Assembly (NCBI GenBank): GCA_047495785.1
Contig: JBLDXI010000015.1
Location: forward strand, 5,022,001-5,086,000
Reading direction: 5' to 3'
DNA from: Lepidodermella squamata
Lineage: Eukaryota; Gastrotricha
Length of the DNA stretch: 64,000 bases
In this document: one piece after another, positions 49,236 through 59,671 of the stretch
How positions within the stretch are numbered: the stretch's first letter is position 1
How the letters are laid out: each line of letters opens with the position of its first letter
Notes under the pieces: generated by a model
The model's input: only the letters and a program-made list of their open reading frames with translations
What the model was told of the DNA's origin: nothing
Database searches by the model: none
Position numbers and translations under genes: made by a program

Positions 49236-50039
49236 TTATTCTATTTCATCATCATCGTCTTCGCCTTCTTCCAATAAAACTTTTTGAAATACATAGTATT
49301 CAGGCAACGACAATCGTGCGACCTGCGTTACGAACTCTTTATCGGAAGTATCCAAAATATCCTTTAATGCAGGATTTTTCCCCAAGCGATGTACCCGAGC
49401 TTTCGCGTCCGGAAACTCGAATCTTCCACTGCGTAAGAGAAATAAGTGTCGACATCTTATTCGATCAACAGAGTGACTCAAAGCCCCAGAGAGAGCTACT
49501 TCTCGGGCAATAACCCGCATTCTGGCAAACAGGTAATTCGCGCGTTGAATTAGAGTATCTTTTTCCACTGTTAACACCTGGGGGCGTAACAGAACCATCT
49601 GATGAGCTTGCCGGTCTGTGAATGTTTGACGCATCCACCAGTATGAATCAGCTATAATCAGCTGAGGCGAAACAAAAATATTGGGACAACCAGAGATGAT
49701 ACGGATTCGGTCTTCGAAGCTAAATCCGAGTCTTGATAGACTATTGAATGCTTCTTTAATCGAATTTGGAGGTATCTTTAGAGTTTCAAGTCCCGATGGG
49801 GAAGTTAGGAATTTAATCAAGCTCCAATCGCTTAAGCCGCTTGATGCAAGGGCGTCAATAGAAGATTTAGCATCTTCAAGTCTTTCGTGGCCGTCTTTGT
49901 TGAAAATTGCTTCCAAGCTCGCAGATATGGAAGGCAAGTTGGATCTTTTTGAACATTGTTCCAACCATTTGACAGCCGAATCTTTTGAGCAATAGCCCGC
50001 ATCAACTAAAATCGATGATAGTTGCCTCAGAGAAGACAT
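49236..50039 (-). CDS. mTERF-family mitochondrial protein
   Basis: A single-exon frame of 267 residues. mTERF proteins are helical-repeat proteins that bind nucleic acid in mitochondria and act in transcription, ribosome assembly or translation. The repeats are visible as LSRLGFSFEDRIRIISGCPN, LRPQVLTVEKDTLIQRANYL and the GLSDWSLIKFLTS segment, with the family Pro spacing. The C-terminus is acidic (EEGEDDDDEIE). It is shorter than many family members. The ATG follows a run of T and AG (TTTTTTTTAG, ending 50048), which may be a cis- or trans-splice acceptor. It lies just upstream of PIG-M on the same strand. Which mTERF subgroup it belongs to is not clear. Confidence 0.75.
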   Translation of the reverse strand: MSSLRQLSSILVDAGYCSKDSAVKWLEQCSKRSNLPSISASLEAIFNKDGHERLEDAKSSIDALASSGLSDWSLIKFLTSPSGLETLKIPPNSIKEAFNSLSRLGFSFEDRIRIISGCPNIFVSPQLIIADSYWWMRQTFTDRQAHQMVLLRPQVLTVEKDTLIQRANYLFARMRVIAREVALSGALSHSVDRIRCRHLFLLRSGRFEFPDAKARVHRLGKNPALKDILDTSDKEFVTQVARLSLPEYYVFQKVLLEEGEDDDDEIE

Positions 50040-50598
50040 ACAAGTTTCTAAAAAAAATGCATATTTAAATTAACAAAATTAAATGATTCCCCCATAAGGC
50101 CGGTGGCTATAGATGGTAGATGGTCAGGGCGAACGCTAGACTGAAGCTGGCTCACCCAATTTCTAGCTGACTGGCGAGGAGATTTTAGGGTAGAGTAGGC
50201 AGGGTAAGGTAATGACTAAGCTAACGACTTAACGACATGACCTTAAGGTCAACGTATTGGCTAGTCCGACTAGCATGAGGGCTGTACTAGCTGCACATCC
50301 TTTCTTCTGAACCCCCATAATTGACTTGACTGAGGATTTACGCATCAAAAGAAAATACTTATGGCTACGCGTATCACAGTTTGATTTTTTACAGCGAAGA
50401 AACACTTCATATCGACAAAATTATTTTTTCAACATATCATTAGTTATTAGTATTAGTTACACATATATCTCTTACTAGGTGACGCTGAATGATAGTTGAG
50501 CGGCTAAGTTTTGAAGGTCTATTCGGACCGAAGCCTGAAGGAGCACTTTCAACTTGGACCCTAGACATTTCGGCGGAATCGCTCCGTACACACCTAAC
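50040..50598. other. Intergenic stretch upstream of mTERF
   Basis: Probably contains the promoter for the mTERF/PIG-M unit. Both strands across 50440-50695 are open through the hexanucleotide repeat, giving Gly-Ser or Pro-Asp dipeptide runs. Neither reading shows a known motif, so I do not call a gene. Confidence 0.4.
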
Positions 50599-50650
50599 AG
50601 GATCAGGATCAGGATCAGGATCAGGATCAGGATCAGGATCAGGATCAGGA
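50599..50650. repeat. Hexanucleotide tandem repeat (GGATCA)n
   Basis: About eight and a half uninterrupted copies of the 6-bp unit AGGATC. Such pure short arrays are usually variable in length between individuals. Confidence 0.9.
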
Positions 50651-51063
50651 ATTACGATTTCTCCTCGCCCTGACGGACTCAAGCTTTCGCCATAAGGCGG
50701 AGCTTGTGAGAAAATCGCGAGCTTACGCTCTAGAAAAGTTTGAACTGGTTTACTAACTACTTGATTGAAATCCCTACCCCTGGTACTCCAGTTATTGCTG
50801 ACTGTTTCTCCAGGGCCCAGGCATTAGTGCCCAGGTGGCTTTTCCACTCACTCAGCGAAGCCTACAAACGCCGTCGTAGCAAGAAAGCTACCAAAAGACT
50901 AGTTGGAGAATTATTTACAAGAGTAGAGATAATTTACAAGAGGTAATTCCACGGAGCTAAAATATAGATAATTTAATGACGGAGCTATAAAAGAAAATAA
51001 AGTATATTACATTTGGTTGAGTATAGGCTTTGAAAAATATAAATAGAAATTTGGAAAACTCAT

Positions 51064-51381
51064 TTAGTTTGGCACGTAGTTGTAGACGAAGGCGGCTTTG
51101 GAGTACGGATTGAACGCGACCTGCGGCTGCAGAGAGGCGTTGAGTTCCCTCTTCTTTCGCTCGCTCTTCACCTTGATGATGGCGTCGTGTTTGGCCTGTT
51201 CGCGTAGGAATTCGAGCGTGGCTTGCCGGCACGCCTTTGTGGAAGCGGACAGCCTGATCTTCGCTGGCAGCTGGTTCCACCACTGGATGGCCTTGGTTGG
51301 GAACGAGCGCTGGCCTGTGGCGAGCTTGCACGATGGTTTGACGTACTTCCCGGTGGCGGCGCCTCGAGTGTTGTGGTCATG
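51064..51381 (-). mobile_element. LINE-like C-terminal fragment with intact frame
   Basis: The minus-strand frame reads HNTRGA, KYVKPSCKLATGQRSFPTKA, WWNQLPAKIRLSAS and TLEFLRE, then a basic stretch and stop at 51064. The series R-N-L-R-G, K-P, Q-R-S-F, WN-LP-x-I-R-x-A is typical of the very C-terminus of non-LTR retrotransposon ORF2. The frame stays open for 175 codons from 51591, but no reverse transcriptase or endonuclease domain is present. It may be a 5'-truncated insertion; a domesticated exon is less likely. Confidence 0.55.
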
Positions 51382-51957
51382 CTGTTGGTTCATCGGCTTG
51401 ACTAGCGACGAGAGTGCCTCGGGGGTCTCAGGATCCCTGCTGCACTTCCACGCCGAGAACGTCGAGCTGCTTTCAAGGAAACCCGTGGCGCCCCTGTTTT
51501 GAAAATTTCCCGCGTAAATTATGAATTTTGTATCGATTTCTTTTAATTCATTAATTTTAATATGTTTGACATCAAAATATATTTGTTGCACTGATGATCA
51601 ATTGAGATGAAGCGCCCGCGTGAACATCCAAGTCTTGAGTCTGAGTCGGTGAGGAACTTGGTTCTGAAAGGTTGCGCTGCTCTCCAGGGTGGCTGACGGC
51701 ACTCTTGGTTACCGCTGCGTGCTGCATCCGTTAAAGTCCGGATCAATGTTTAAATGCTGTTGCCGCTGTCATCTCGGACCGAGTCCACCTTTCTCTATAT
51801 TTATCACCCATTTTCAACGGTTTCAACTATTTGCACTATCATGTCATTTCTTATTTCGTGAATTAATTGGTTTAGTAGAAGAAAAGATACGAGAAAGCTA
51901 AACGCTAAATGACCAACCTTCATAAATTGCATAGGGTAACGATTATTTCATATTAAA

Positions 51958-53316
<1,359 letters not shown>

Positions 53317-53541
53317 ATTCTAACTGACGAATCAAGGATTTGATTTAAATATGATTAAATAGCCATCCCCGTGACAACTTGTTGTGGTCTTTTAGCAAGG
53401 CTTGCGTTGATATTACTGATTTAGATTTGCACTTCGGAAAATGAGATCTGTATTTATTTTTTGACCCTAGATCATCTCAATGAATGAGTGATTCAATATC
53501 AAAAATATTTTTATTTTAATTAGGTTTGACATTAAATAAAA
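53317..53541. other. Intercistronic gap between ACAT and RPL21
   Basis: An AT-rich gap of 225 bp. It ends in TTTTATTTTAATTAG, a polypyrimidine-like tract with AG, 17 nt before the RPL21 ATG, which could be a trans-splice acceptor. Room for a compact promoter also exists. Confidence 0.4.
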
Positions 53542-54045
53542 ATGGTCAACACCAAGGGTTACCGCCGCGGCACCCGGTCGATGTTCGCCCGCGACTTCCG
53601 TCGCCATGGCCCCCTCGCCCTATCAACCTACATGCGCGTCTACAAGTTCGGCGATCTCGTTGACATCAAGGGCAACGGTTCCATCCAGAAGGGCATGCCT
53701 CACAAGGTCTACCACGGCCGAACTGGTCGCGTCTTCAACGTCACTAAGCACGCTGTTGGCGTTCTTGTGAATAAGCGCGTTCGCGGTCGCATTATGCAGA
53801 AGCGTATCTGCGTTCGCATCGAGCACGTCAAGCCCTCCCGTTCTCGCGAACAGCATCTGAAGCGCGTTCACGATAACGAGCAGAAGAAACGCGAAGCTGC
53901 CGCGGCCCTCAAGGCGGACAAGACCAAGAAGGTTACCTTGACTCTGAAGCGCCAGCCTGTCGGACCTCGCAAGGCTCACTTCGTTAAAGCCAGCAAGCAC
54001 AAGCCCGTGGAGCTCACGCCTGTTTCGATGGAGAAGGTGCTGTAA
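53542..54045 (+). CDS. rpl21: 60S ribosomal protein L21 (eL21)
   Basis: A single exon of 167 residues, close to the family length of about 160. It is a component of the large cytosolic ribosomal subunit. The start [20 protein letters not shown] and the segments [31 protein letters not shown] and VNKRVRGRI are diagnostic. Codons ending in C or G dominate (GTC, AAG, CGC), as expected for a highly expressed gene and unlike its neighbours. An AATAAA lies at 54117-54122. Confidence 0.98.
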   Translation: MVNTKGYRRGTRSMFARDFRRHGPLALSTYMRVYKFGDLVDIKGNGSIQKGMPHKVYHGRTGRVFNVTKHAVGVLVNKRVRGRIMQKRICVRIEHVKPSRSREQHLKRVHDNEQKKREAAAALKADKTKKVTLTLKRQPVGPRKAHFVKASKHKPVELTPVSMEKVL

Positions 54046-54116
54046 ATGGTTGCTTTAGATTGATTTAATTATCATCAGTGTTGAGTGAGAAGTGGTCACA
54101 AACAGAAGAAAATTTA

Positions 54117-54122
54117 AATAAA
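54117..54122 (+). terminator. Poly(A) signal AATAAA of RPL21
   Basis: AATAAA lies 72 nt after the RPL21 stop codon and only 65 nt before the ATG of the next (broken) aminotransferase copy. Confidence 0.6.
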
Positions 54123-54150
54123 AGAATAGATATCCAGCTGCATTTCGCTT

Positions 54151-54657
54151 TATTTTGAAATTGTGTAATAGACCATTAGCCATAACATGGTGACTTTTGG
54201 CAAATCGATAGCAAGCGAATTTTTGCTGGAAGAAGGAGCAGTATTTTGCAACCATGGCTCATACGGCGCCGTTCCGAAATCTGTTTTCAGCCAGTTGGCG
54301 AAGTGAGACATTCTAAGTTGAAATAATCGGCAACTAAATGACCTTCAACTAGATATAATTAGAAAGGAATCCAGACCTATGGATGCGCCGAACAAGCATT
54401 GATTTATGGTTGAAAAACAGGCAAGCCTTGGCTCCGATGTTCAACACAAGCTCCGCGAACCTGGCCTTTGTGGCGAATACAAAGAGCGGTAAATATGAAT
54501 GAATTGAACTTCAGACAGAATAACCAACTTGAATTGTTAGCCGCGAACGCCGTTCTGTCGAGCATTATTTGGCATCCAGGCGATGTCATAATGATTCATA
54601 ATTTCACGTATGGAGCTGTTAAACAAGCTTCCAAAGATACTGTTTTACGTCATCCAG
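54151..54657 (+). pseudogene. Truncated, broken copy of the class V aminotransferase
   Basis: Closely matches the first three exons of the gene at 56288-57713: exon 1 (54187-54302), exon 2 region (54353-54488) and exon 3 (54541-54657), with the same introns, including the 52-nt one. In exon 2, bases present in the intact copy are lost and the frame meets TAG in ATATAATTAG just after the acceptor, followed by a frameshift before NPDLWMRRTS. Similarity ends at the donor of exon 3, so the PLP-lysine half is absent. Homology also covers about 36 bp upstream of the ATG. It is a recent tandem duplicate, about 2.1 kb from its source, and cannot make the enzyme. Confidence 0.8.
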
Positions 54658-55477
54658 GTAAAAATAGTTACAAAATTTTCGACAGTACCGAGGGGTGTTA
54701 ATTCTGTTAATTCTGAAATTTATGAAATTTACATAAAAGGTGTGTTAGATTATTCCTGAGCAAACTCCTGGCTTCGCTGATTTTACGATTTTTGCTTGAT
54801 TTTTGGCGATCGAAAACATTTTTGCATCAAGTCTGAAAACTAGTGAATAATTCACGCACTCATTTGCATAAGGAATGGAATTGTGAGTTTTCAGTTTTAT
54901 CGACCCTTGCGGCAAGCACGTCAGAAAATTTCCGCAAAAACTTACTTTTCGAAACACCAAATTGTTACTTGCAAGGTGACAGCGAATTTTTTCGGGTCAT
55001 CCTAGTAACCTAGTAACCCATTTGAACTAGTGACCTAGTCCAAAATAATTCCAAATTATGTTCGTAAAAACGGAGGACGACATATTCAGTGGACTTTTCT
55101 TGATGCCAAGTTCTCAAAATCCAATATTAATCGGTAATTAACGTTTTGAAACACTTCAAATGTCATCGAATAATAGTCATCGAGATCTTTCTTCACTGTC
55201 ACAGTATGTTTATCCAAACTCTGCTTCAGATGACTCTTCAGATATAACCCGAATGTTTATTCATTTTTTTGTATCGTGGTATGACGCACTGTCCTGACCT
55301 GGTGCAAAAACGACAATCTTCGAACCACCGCCTCTTTCTCGTGCTGCTCGTGGACTAGGTTGGACTGAACCAGCCTGCGGTATTGTTCTCTGGCCAGGAC
55401 GCCAGCCCGCCCGCTGAGTTGCTGTTTTTCACCAAGTTCTACATCATTACATCTAGGCTCTCTCTTGAACTCAGTTA
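54658..55477. other. Non-coding sequence between the aminotransferase copies
   Basis: AT-rich sequence unrelated to either copy. I see no gene; short open stretches have no motif. Confidence 0.5.
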
Positions 55478-55932
55478 CCGTATTTTACGAATTATAAGAC
55501 CCTGCCCTGTATTTTTTTACACGACGTTCAAGCCCTGCCCTGTATTTAAGGTCTGCCATTTTTATTTCGGCTCTGCCCTTTAATTTTTCGAACCTAATCA
55601 GTCACCTGAAGAGTACCTAGATCAACAGCTAAAACCGCCGAATAATCACTATAGCTACTGCCTTCCACCTGTGACTACACGCGTGAAGTGTTTGCTCAAG
55701 TGGATTAAGGTGGATAAAGGACGATTAGTGCACTTACTGACGAAAAATTGCAACCTATCCGACTTTAACCACTTACCCAGCAGGCGCTCATGTAAGCCAC
55801 TTCATAGAAGGCCCTGCCTATTAATACGGTTCTGCCCTTTATTATTTCAATTGAGCATTACCCTCTGCCCTTTATTCCGGTTTTGCCCTATATTTGGGTC
55901 TTGCCTCTTGCCTAATAATTCGTAAAATACGG
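55478..55932. mobile_element. 455-bp MITE with TA target duplication (Tc1/mariner or pogo type)
   Basis: The ends are inverted repeats: CCGTATTTTACGAATTAT at 55478-55495 and its reverse complement at 55915-55932, with weaker match further in. TA flanks both sides (55476-55477 and 55933-55934), the target duplication of the Tc1/mariner superfamily. The inside repeats a CTGCCCTKTATT unit many times on both sides of the centre and has no coding capacity. Confidence 0.8.
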
Positions 55933-56287
55933 TATGTTGGGGCCGTCAGGCAAGCGATCTCGGACTCCGCTGCTCCAAATTCAGAAGACCAGATTGATAG
56001 GCTTCTTTCTGGTACTAGCTGCCTGTAAAATAAGAGCCAGCTCTATCGGTTGATCGGCGATTTCCAGTTTGATCTCAGAGAAAGAATCACTGAATTTATT
56101 TGCGGAAAATACTGAATTAGGATTAACCTTATAAGCACGCTTTGGCGATTTTGCAAAAAATCTTTTTTGAATTTTTGGCTGATGTTGAGCAGTTCGGCCA
56201 ATTCCTTCATCGAACCACTCGTTCTAACTGGTCTGAAATTGATTTTTGTGCTATTTTGCAATTGTGTAATAGACCATTAGCCATAAC
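55933..56287. other. Upstream flank of the intact aminotransferase
   Basis: Unique sequence up to about 56250. The last 36 bp match the flank of the broken copy at 54151-54186. No gene is seen. Confidence 0.45.
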
Positions 56288-57713
56288 ATGGTGACTTTTG
56301 GCAAATCGATAGCTAGCGAATTTTTGCTGGAAGAAGGCGCAGTATTTTGCAATCATGGCTCATACGGCGCCGTTCCGAAATCTGTTTTCAGCCAGTTGGC
56401 GAAGTGAGAAATTCAACGTTGAAGTAATCGGTAACTAAATGACCTTCACCTAGATATAATGAGGAAACTGAACGGAATCCAGATTTGTGGATGCGCCGGA
56501 CAAGCATTGCTTTATGGCTGAAAAACAGGCAAGCCTTGGCTCCGATGTTCAACACAAGTCCTTCGAACCTGGCCTTTGTGCCGAATACCACGAGCGGTAA
56601 ATATGAATGAATTGAACTTCAGGCAGAATAACCAATTTGAATTGCTAGGCGCGAACGCTGTTCTGTCGAGCATTATTTGGCAACCAGGCGATGTAATCAT
56701 GGTTCATAATATGACGTATCCAGCTGTACGACAAGCTTGCAATGATACCGCCATACGTCATCCAGGTATAGTTTCGAAGATCTCTCAAGATCGCTTTGCT
56801 ACCATTCTTATTAAGGCGTCGAAGTCAGTGAGATGGAAATTCCATATCCGGTCGAGAGCGAAACACAGCTGATCAATGCATTTGCTTCTCACGCCGATAA
56901 CATTTTAAAGGCTGGCAAGATTCCGAAGCTTGCTATAGTTGACGCTATCACTAGCATGCCTGCTATTCGATTTCCTTTTGAAAAAATTGTCAAAGCCCTG
57001 AAAGATCGAGGCGTGCAAGTTTTTGTGGATGGGGCTCATTCCCCGGGTCAAATCATTGATCTTAATTTCGACGCCCTTGGTGCGGACTATTATGCTGGAA
57101 ATATTCATAAGTGGCTCTTCGGACCAAAAGGAACGGCAATTTTCTACGTTGCGCCGGAACATCAGTCTTCCATTCGAAGTCCGGTCGTGTCTCTTAACTT
57201 CAGTGCTGCTTTTCCGAAGGAGTTCCCGGATCCACTAAGTGGTAAATTTTATTGGCAGGGAACGAATTTGAACACTGCTGTTTGCTGTATCACTGACGTC
57301 TTGAAGTTTGTTGACAGGATTGGTGGCTTGGTTAGTTTTGCTATTTGACTTGAAGCCTGCTGATTGTATTTTAATTACCTAATATTTAGAGCACCATGCA
57401 TGATTACAACAAAACGATGGTGCGAAAAGGCTTGGAGATAGTCCTAGCTGAAGTCGAAGGTTCAAATTCGTTCTCGCTACCCGAAAGCTGCATGGCCCCG
57501 TACATGGCGAATTTCTTTGCTCCTAAAACGCTGCAGCCTAAAACCGAAAAGGATATGATAGTTGAGATGTATGACGAAGAAAGGGTTTGGGTTGCTTTCG
57601 GCCGAGACCGTTGTGACCGAATTTACTTGCGCCTGAGTGGTCAGATTTACAACTCAGAGGACGATTATTATAAACTTGCAAAGGCTGTCAACCGGTTTTC
57701 ATCCCGAGTGTGA
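56288..57713 (+). CDS. PLP-dependent class V aminotransferase, isopenicillin N epimerase-like
   Basis: Five exons, 56288-56403, 56454-56596, 56649-56765, 56816-57330 and 57390-57713, join in frame to 404 residues. The N-terminus CNHGSYGAVPKSV and NPDLWMRR are typical of the isopenicillin N epimerase-like branch of class V aminotransferases. PLP contacts are seen as VDGAHSPGQ (Asp) and the Schiff-base lysine in GNIHKWLFGPKG. FYWQGTNL is the third conserved block. Substrate is unknown: relatives act as cysteine desulfurases/lyases or epimerases. The name does not imply antibiotic synthesis. Introns are about 50-60 nt, like its neighbours, so it is an established nuclear gene. The exon 2/3 join uses a 52-nt intron (56597-56648); reading through gives a stop. 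Confidence 0.9.
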
Positions 57714-57841
57714 AGTGATGTATCTTCGCTAATAACTAATAACCAAATGAGAGTTACCTTGTTTTTGATTGAATTTATTTTGAATCATTGATTTCGTGAT
57801 TTATTTATGAATTTTGTTGCAAATTTTAATCCCCCGTGCTG

Positions 57842-57854
57842 TTTTTCATTGTAG
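57842..57854 (+). promoter_or_regulatory. Candidate trans-splice acceptor before the Rpp25-like gene
   Basis: TTTTTCATTGTAG ends exactly at the base before the ATG. It is a strong acceptor but no upstream donor or exon is needed for the protein. The preceding gene ends only 141 bp upstream on the same strand. Spliced-leader addition is the simplest reading; a 5' UTR intron is the alternative. Confidence 0.5.
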
Positions 57855-58562
57855 ATGGAAAATTATAAAAAGGCTGTAATTCGTGAGCTGGAAACTCACC
57901 TACCTCTTCCCGACTCTATCAAAACCGAGAATGGCGGAAATGCAGTGACTATCAGCGTGAAAACCGGCACAAAAATGCGAAATGTTCTTTCATTCGGGTT
58001 TAAACAGTTGGAAAAGCCTGAAATACGGCATGTTGTTTGGCTGGGAGAGGCTGAAGCTATCGGCAAAACGGTTAGTTGCGCCGAAATCATGAAGCGGGGC
58101 CAGGCTCCAGCCGAGGAAGAGCCACCTAGTAAGAGCTCTGCGAAAAAGAAGAGCATGAGTGCAAATTCAAGTCTAGTCGAACCCTCGAAGAATGGAGCTA
58201 AAAAATCAAATATCGCACTGTCTCAAATGAACGTTTTAGGCTATCGCCGAACCGAAGAGATCTGGGAACCAGTTGTTCAGGGTCTGGATAAGCTCAAAGT
58301 GAACAAGGATGTGCCCATTTTGGCCATCATTCTATCGAAAGATCCACCTCAAACGAAAGACATACCGGCGAATGGAGTCGCTGTGACTGCGATTCAGCAG
58401 CAGCAACCGACGATCAATGCTGATTTCGATGTATTTTGGCATACTAGGATCAACACGGCATTAAGTGGTGCGGGTACCACGACATCTTCTGCTCCCATGG
58501 AAATCAAGTCGAGGCAGCAGGCGCCTTCTATCGGTCTATCCGGAAGAACACCTCCTTTTTGA
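57855..58562 (+). CDS. Ribonuclease P/MRP subunit p25-like (Alba domain)
   Basis: A single-exon frame of 235 residues. Rpp25-like proteins pair with Rpp20 and bind the P3 arm of the RNA of RNase P and MRP, for tRNA and rRNA processing in the nucleus. The Alba domain spans about residues 25-165: VTISVKTGTKMRNVLSFGFK, HVVWLGEAEAIGKTVSCAEI, then a basic, Ser-rich insert, and TEEIWEPVVQGLDKL and VPILAIILSKDP near its end. The tail is Gln/Ser/Thr-rich and disordered-looking. AATAAA lies at 58615-58620. Confidence 0.85.
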   Translation: MENYKKAVIRELETHLPLPDSIKTENGGNAVTISVKTGTKMRNVLSFGFKQLEKPEIRHVVWLGEAEAIGKTVSCAEIMKRGQAPAEEEPPSKSSAKKKSMSANSSLVEPSKNGAKKSNIALSQMNVLGYRRTEEIWEPVVQGLDKLKVNKDVPILAIILSKDPPQTKDIPANGVAVTAIQQQQPTINADFDVFWHTRINTALSGAGTTTSSAPMEIKSRQQAPSIGLSGRTPPF

Positions 58563-58614
58563 GGACTTGGTGGTTTTTTAATGTCCTGATGTTTATTATA
58601 TATACATTTCTGAG

Positions 58615-58620
58615 AATAAA
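58615..58620 (+). terminator. Poly(A) signal AATAAA of the Rpp25-like gene
   Basis: AATAAA sits 52 nt after the stop codon, within AT-rich sequence. It would end the rightward group of genes that starts at ACAT. Confidence 0.6.
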
Positions 58621-59671
58621 ATTGCTCATCGGTAGAATGAAAATTGCCATTTTTGATTTCCGTTTGCTGAACTGTTTTACGACTACCATAGCGAGGTGAA
58701 ATTTTGGACAGACCAGACAACTTTATATACATAGAATGGAGATCACCGTGGAATATTCGTAGCAATTAAGGATGATGGAAACCAAATGTCTTTGATCGCT
58801 TTCAACAACGAAATCAGCAAAAACTTAAGAATTCCAGATTCCAGCCATTTTAGAAAAAGGAACTTCCAACTTCCAAGGCTTATCCAGAACGCAAACATTT
58901 GGGCTGTAGACGTGATTGCACCGATGTCGGTTCAAAAAATCGAACAAATGGAATTTATTCTATAAGTAACTGCCACCTCTTGCAGGCGTTATTCTAGCCG
59001 ATGGGTTTGTTTTGCCAGCAAAATCGTGGGGTTTCCGATTTTGCGAATTTGAGTTTCATCCTGCTTTTAGGCAGCTGCCGCTGCGTAGAGGGCTTTCTTA
59101 GCATTTTTTATCAGTGGTGGAGCATGGAGCAACCATTCGATATTGGAGGACAAACTACTCCCTAGTTCGCTGTTGCTTGGCCAAGTAAAAACCTCACTTA
59201 GCCGAGCCTTGACGTTTGTTCGGCGTCAAGTCGCTTTTTGGACTTACCCGGCTGGCCACTTGTCCGAAAACCTCCGTCGGCACGACGTAAATCCTAGCCA
59301 ACGCCTGGCGTTAGGTTCCCACTGATATAACGCCTAACAATGGCTCAAAAATGAAGAGGCAGTTTTATATCGCCTCGTTAACGCTTGATAAATGCCTGGT
59401 TTAACGGCTGTACTCTGGATGACTGACAAGTTGCAAATCCGCTACAACAAGAACAACAATTGTGGAAAAGAATCAAGTTTTATTTACTTTTTTGAATCAG
59501 TAGGCGTTGTCGCAAAAACCTGGAGCACAAAATAAGCACTGGAATTTTCGAAGTTTCAAAAACTTGATTATTTTAGAAGCAATCAAAATAACTTGATAGT
59601 TGCAAGCAATTGCTGCAAATACTTATAGCCACGTCAATAGATTAGTCAGTCTCTTAACTGAAATTGGTTAT
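58621..59671. other. Convergent intergenic stretch
   Basis: Lies between the ends of the rightward Rpp25-like gene and the leftward catalase gene. I see no coding signal or repeat. The right end should hold the catalase 3' UTR. Confidence 0.5.
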
